DNA of 64,000 nt, from positions 62,001 to 126,000 of the forward strand of contig NZ_JAJFES010000015.1 of assembly GCF_020708045.1 (NCBI RefSeq), read 5' to 3'. The DNA is from Massilia sp. IC2-278. GTDB taxonomy: Bacteria > Pseudomonadota > Gammaproteobacteria > Burkholderiales > Burkholderiaceae_D. Position 1 is the first letter of the stretch, and the number at the start of each line of letters is the position of its first letter. A program made the translations under genes and the position numbers. This document shows, piece after piece, positions 60,887 to 64,000 of this stretch. Below the pieces are notes generated by a model. It made no database searches. It saw only the letters and a program-made list of their open reading frames with translations, and was not told where the DNA came from.

Positions 60887-62170
60887 ATGAGTGCTATCGT
60901 TGATATTATCGGCCGCGAGATCATCGACTCGCGCGGCAATCCGACCGTCGAATGCGACGTGCTGCTCGAATCGGGCGTGATGGGCCGTGCCGCCGTGCCG
61001 TCGGGCGCATCCACCGGTTCGCGCGAAGCGATCGAACTGCGTGACGGCGATCCGAAGCGTTACTTCGGCAAGGGCGTGCTGCAAGCCTGCGAGAACATCA
61101 ATACCGAGATCAGCGAAGCCATCATGGGCCTGGACGCCAACGAACAGGCCTTCCTGGACCGCACCCTGATCGACCTGGACGGCACCGAGAACAAGAGCCG
61201 CCTGGGCGCGAACGCGATGCTGGCGGTGTCGATGGCCGTTGCCAAGGCTGCCGCTGAAGAAGCCGGCCTGCCGCTGTACCGCTACTTCGGCGGTTCGGGC
61301 GCGATGCAGATGCCGGTGCCGATGATGAACGTCATCAACGGCGGCGCCCACGCCGACAACAACCTGGACATCCAGGAATTCATGATCATCCCGATCGGCG
61401 CACCGTCGTTCAAGGAAGCCATCCGCTACGGCGCCGAGGTGTTCCACACCCTGAAGAAGATCCTGCATGCGAAAGGCCTGAACACGGCCGTCGGCGACGA
61501 AGGCGGCTTTGCCCCGTCGGTGGCGAACCATGAGGAAGCGATCAAGCTGATCATGGAAGCGATCGAGCAGGCCGGCTACCAGGCCGGCACCGACATCGCC
61601 ATCGGCCTCGATTGCGCGGCCAGCGAGTTCTACAAGGACGGCAAGTACCACCTGGAAGGCGAGGGCCTGACCCTGTCGTCGACCGACTTCACCAACATGC
61701 TCGCGACCTGGGTCGACAAGTACCCGATCATCTCGATCGAGGACGCGATGCACGAAGGCGACTGGGAAGGCTGGGGCATCCTGACGCAAGCCCTGGGCAA
61801 GCGCGTGCAGCTGGTGGGCGACGACCTGTTCGTCACCAACACCAAGATCCTGAAAGAAGGCATCTCGAAGGGCATCGCCAACTCGATCCTCATCAAGATC
61901 AACCAGATCGGCACCCTGACCGAGACCTTCGCCGCCATCGAGATGGCCAAGCGCGCCGGCTACACCGCCGTGATCTCGCACCGTTCGGGCGAGACCGAGG
62001 ATTCGACCATCGCCGACATCGCCGTTGGACTGAATGCCCTGCAGATCAAGACCGGCTCGATGTCGCGTTCGGACCGCATGGCGAAGTACAACCAGCTGCT
62101 GCGCATCGAGGAAGACCTGGGCGACGTTGCCAGCTACCCTGGCCGCGACGCTTTCTATAACCTGAAGTAA
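60887..62170 (+). CDS. eno: enolase
   Basis: A 427-residue glycolytic enzyme (2-phosphoglycerate to phosphoenolpyruvate) and possible RNA degradosome partner. Key regions are PSGASTGSREA, NGGAHADNNLDIQEFMI, VGDEGGFAP, SIEDAMHEGDWEGW (metal Glu/Asp) and AVISHRSGETEDSTIAD. A GGAG ribosome site precedes the ATG. It follows kdsA after 106 bp and precedes ftsB. Confidence 0.98.
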   Translation: MSAIVDIIGREIIDSRGNPTVECDVLLESGVMGRAAVPSGASTGSREAIELRDGDPKRYFGKGVLQACENINTEISEAIMGLDANEQAFLDRTLIDLDGTENKSRLGANAMLAVSMAVAKAAAEEAGLPLYRYFGGSGAMQMPVPMMNVINGGAHADNNLDIQEFMIIPIGAPSFKEAIRYGAEVFHTLKKILHAKGLNTAVGDEGGFAPSVANHEEAIKLIMEAIEQAGYQAGTDIAIGLDCAASEFYKDGKYHLEGEGLTLSSTDFTNMLATWVDKYPIISIEDAMHEGDWEGWGILTQALGKRVQLVGDDLFVTNTKILKEGISKGIANSILIKINQIGTLTETFAAIEMAKRAGYTAVISHRSGETEDSTIADIAVGLNALQIKTGSMSRSDRMAKYNQLLRIEEDLGDVASYPGRDAFYNLK

Positions 62171-62181
62171 ATGGAAGATGA

Positions 62182-62203
62182 CTGGTGCGCCGTGGCGCAC
62201 CAG
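62182..62203 (+). terminator. hairpin after eno
   Basis: CTGGTGCGCC and GGCGCACCAG pair over a two-base centre, 11 bp past the stop. No T-run follows, so read-through into ftsB is likely. Confidence 0.45.
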
Positions 62204-62257
62204 TTGATCACAGTATGTAATGCTTTCGGCGTGCTGCGCACGCCGGTATGACTATCT

Positions 62258-62620
62258 ATGCGCCTGATTTCGCTTGCCCTTGCCGTCCTGCTGTTGCTGA
62301 TCCAGTACCCGCTGTGGCTGGGGAAGGGCGGCATGCTGGCCGTTGCCGATTTGCGCGACCAGGTGACCGTGGCCCAGGCCCAGCTCGACGGGCGCAAAGC
62401 GCGTAACGCCAAGCTCGATTCCGAAGTGCGCGATTTGCGCGAAGGCCTCGGCGCCGTCGAGGAACGCGCGCGCCTGGAACTGGGCATGATCAAGCAGAAC
62501 GAAATCTTCGTGCAGGTGCTACGGCATAATGAAAAGCCGGTCGAATCGATGACCGTGCCGCCGCCACCGCCCGCGCCGAAGAACAAGGGCGGGCACGGGT
62601 CGCCCGCCGTCACGCACTGA
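62258..62620 (+). CDS. ftsB: cell division protein FtsB
   Basis: A 120-residue bitopic protein. The membrane helix (about 3-22) is followed by a coiled coil (DLRDQVTVAQAQLDGRKARNAKLDSEV) with the ARLELGMIKQNEIFVQV segment typical of FtsB. It joins FtsL and FtsQ at the septum. The C-terminus has a proline-rich tail (VPPPPPAPK). Placement directly after eno is the standard bacterial neighbourhood. Confidence 0.93.
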   Translation: MRLISLALAVLLLLIQYPLWLGKGGMLAVADLRDQVTVAQAQLDGRKARNAKLDSEVRDLREGLGAVEERARLELGMIKQNEIFVQVLRHNEKPVESMTVPPPPPAPKNKGGHGSPAVTH

Positions 62621-62626
62621 ACTTCC

Positions 62627-62866
62627 ATGACACTTGACACCCTCGAAGAGCTGGCGGCTTACCTGGCCGGCGCGTTCGACAGCGGCGACGCCGCCGTGCT
62701 GCGCGGTGCCCTCGACGTCGCCTCGCGCGCCCCGGCAACGGCGCACCTGGCCGCGGCTGCCGGCATACCCCAGGCCGACCTGCGCGCCGCCTTTGCCTCC
62801 GGCGAGATGGACCTCGAGACCACGCTAGCGGTCATGAAGGTCATCGACCTGCATCTGCCGGGCTGA
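62627..62866 (+). CDS. orphan HTH antitoxin-like protein (HigA-2/COG3636-like)
   Basis: A 79-residue protein. EELAAYLAGAFDSGDAAVLRGALDVASRA with LAAAAGIPQADLRAAFASGEMDLETTLAVMKVIDLHL follows the pattern of putative addiction-module antidote proteins. Those have YL-x-A-x-x-x-GD near the N-terminus and an HTH at the end. No RelE/HigB-like toxin gene lies beside it. It begins 6 bp after ftsB and so is likely co-transcribed with it, unusual for an antitoxin. Its function is probably no longer toxin control. Confidence 0.7.
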   Translation: MTLDTLEELAAYLAGAFDSGDAAVLRGALDVASRAPATAHLAAAAGIPQADLRAAFASGEMDLETTLAVMKVIDLHLPG

Positions 62867-62955
62867 TAGCCGACGCCTCGCGATGCCGAGGCTCCGCAAA
62901 CCGCGCGGATTGGCCTAGAATGTTCCTTATCTCTTCATGACAAGGTGAGGGCACC

Positions 62956-63360
62956 ATGAGCCAGCAACATGCCGCAGGACCGTTCGACGTCACCGTGACG
63001 CCCCAGGGCCAGCCCGAGGTGCGCAACGGCGTTACCACCGGACGCATGGCAATCGACAAGCGTTACCACGGCGAGCTCGAAGGCAGCGGCGTGGGCGAGA
63101 TGCTGTCGGCGATGACCACCACCGAAGGCTCGGCCGGCTACGTGGCCGTGGAGCGCGTGACCGGCACCCTGCAAGGGCGCAGCGGCAGTTTCGTGGTCCA
63201 GCACAGCGGCACGATGGCGCGCGGCGCGCAGGCGCTTGCGATCAGTGTGGTGCCGGATTCGGGAACGGGGGAACTGGCGGGGATTGCCGGAACCATGCGT
63301 ATCCGGATCGAGGAGCGCAAGCACTTCTACGAATTCGATTACGAGTTGCCGGACTTGTAA
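62956..63360 (+). CDS. DUF3224 family protein
   Basis: A 134-residue soluble beta-barrel-like protein. GRMAIDKRYHGELEGSGVGEMLSA, GSAGYVAVERVTGTLQGRSGSFVVQHSGTMARG and VVPDSGTGELAGIAGTMRI are diagnostic of DUF3224. The function of the family is unknown. A GAGG ribosome site precedes the ATG. Confidence 0.92.
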   Translation: MSQQHAAGPFDVTVTPQGQPEVRNGVTTGRMAIDKRYHGELEGSGVGEMLSAMTTTEGSAGYVAVERVTGTLQGRSGSFVVQHSGTMARGAQALAISVVPDSGTGELAGIAGTMRIRIEERKHFYEFDYELPDL

Positions 63361-63370
63361 GAGGGCCGCA

Positions 63371-63389
63371 GCGGGCGCGGTGCGCCCGC
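63371..63389 (+). terminator. hairpin after the DUF3224 gene
   Basis: GCGGGCGC and GCGCCCGC pair over GGT, 10 bp after the stop. Confidence 0.45.
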
Positions 63390-63409
63390 GCGTGTATTTG
63401 CTAAAAGAA

Positions 63410-63444
63410 AAAGCCGCAGCGGGCATGGCGCGCGCTGCGGCTTT
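63410..63444 (-). terminator. intrinsic terminator of dps
   Basis: AAAGCCGCAGCG and CGCTGCGGCTTT pair perfectly. On the minus strand a T-rich run follows, as expected for the end of the dps transcript. Confidence 0.78.
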
Positions 63445-63458
63445 GGCCGGGCGGCCGC

Positions 63459-63965
63459 TTAGTCCGACGATGCGTCGCCCTGTTGCGCGCCGGCGCCTTG
63501 CTCCAGGAAGGAGCGCAGCATCCAGGCGTTCTTTTCGTGCACTTCCATGCGGGTGGTCAGCATGTCGGCGGTCGGGAAGTCGTCCAGCTCGTCGGCGACC
63601 TTCACGCCTGCGCGCAGGGTGCGGATCAGGATCTCGTTGCCTTCCACCAGCTGGCGGATCATTTCCTTCGACGAGAGCACTTCCGGCTCTTCGGTGATGT
63701 TCGACAGCTCGGCGTAGCGCTTGTAGGTGGCCGGGGCGAAGTGGCCCAGGGCGCGGATGCGCTCGGCGATCTCGTCGAGGGCGTTCCACTGCTCGGTGTA
63801 CTGCTCTTCGAACATCACGTGCAGGCTCGAGAACAGCGGGCCGGTCACGTTCCAGTGGAAGTTGTGGGTCTTCAGGTAGAGCATGTAGGCGTCTGCCAGT
63901 ACGGTCGAGAGCGATTCGACGATCTTGGCGCGGTCTTCGGTGCTGATGCCGGTATCCATGTGCAT
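63459..63965 (-). CDS. dps: DNA-protecting ferritin-like protein Dps
   Basis: A 168-residue Dps. The ferroxidase site residues lie in KTHNFHWNVTGPLFSSLHVMFEEQYTEQWNALDEIAERIR (His, His, Asp and Glu). Dodecamers oxidise Fe(II) with peroxide and coat DNA in starvation or oxidative stress. MDTGIS two codons later is an alternative start. The promoter lies at or beyond the window edge. A clear terminator follows. Confidence 0.95.
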   Translation of the reverse strand: MHMDTGISTEDRAKIVESLSTVLADAYMLYLKTHNFHWNVTGPLFSSLHVMFEEQYTEQWNALDEIAERIRALGHFAPATYKRYAELSNITEEPEVLSSKEMIRQLVEGNEILIRTLRAGVKVADELDDFPTADMLTTRMEVHEKNAWMLRSFLEQGAGAQQGDASSD

Positions 63966-64000
63966 TGCGGTTCTCCTGTAGTGAGTGACAGTGCTTGTTG

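Noticed and set aside
1..64000. tRNA, rRNA, insertion sequences, integrases or prophage genes
   Set aside because: None was recognised by reading both strands. Only short palindromic repeats and one AT-rich insert suggest mobility.

Overview
The window is high-GC, gene-dense chromosomal DNA from a betaproteobacterium of the Burkholderiales. Oxalobacteraceae, most likely Massilia or a close relative, fits best. The grounds are the pyrG-kdsA-eno-ftsB order, a LexA-controlled imuA-imuB/dnaE2 system with E. coli-type SOS boxes, and short palindromic repeats built on GTAGGGTGG. The genus is an inference from gene order and style; no rRNA or tRNA gene was recognised. No insertion sequence, integrase or CRISPR array was recognised.

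Layout. 1-4.1 kb: a truncated membrane protein, a membrane-domain/SDR fusion, a small orphan, a HepT-like HEPN protein and a putative Na+/H+ antiporter. 4.3-6.4 kb: imuA-imuB behind a LexA box. 6.5-9.8 kb: an OmpR-type two-component system divergent from a PBP7-type endopeptidase across paired CTTAGC boxes. 9.9-12.7 kb: an arsR-arsC-arsB-arsH operon. 12.9-14.9 kb: an alpha/beta hydrolase, then an AT-rich inserted segment bounded by a repeat of the hydrolase 3' end. 15-24.3 kb: an M61 peptidase, a small heat-shock protein, DegP with its own two-component system, an amphipathic-repeat lipoprotein, a DUF2236 protein and MYG1. 24.4-34.9 kb: an AGCS symporter, a hybrid histidine kinase, a TonB-dependent receptor and metE/metR. 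35.2-39.2 kb: a PhzF-like protein and dnaE2 with a second LexA box.

39.3-42.9 kb is the least familiar part: two minus-strand genes (an unknown and an ankyrin-like protein) divergent from a membrane protein with twelve CXXC pairs spaced almost exactly 11 residues apart. 42.9-50 kb holds an EthD/RidA/LysR group, a DUF2231-like plus sorbosone-dehydrogenase pair, and a solitary GmrSD-type restriction protein with an extra C-terminal region. 50-56 kb holds small proteins and a three-gene minus-strand operon (YaiO-like barrel, LtaS-like phosphotransferase, GH18-like TIM barrel). 56.3-64 kb holds a chemotaxis receptor, then housekeeping genes (pyrG, kdsA, eno, ftsB), an orphan antitoxin-like HTH, a DUF3224 protein and dps.

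Functionally the window is rich in stress responses: SOS mutagenesis in two LexA-controlled pieces, arsenic resistance, envelope proteolysis (degP, M61, PBP7) beside two-component systems, heat shock, and DNA protection (dps). Two palindromic repeat families are scattered between genes, several copies lying at or within a few bases of stop codons.
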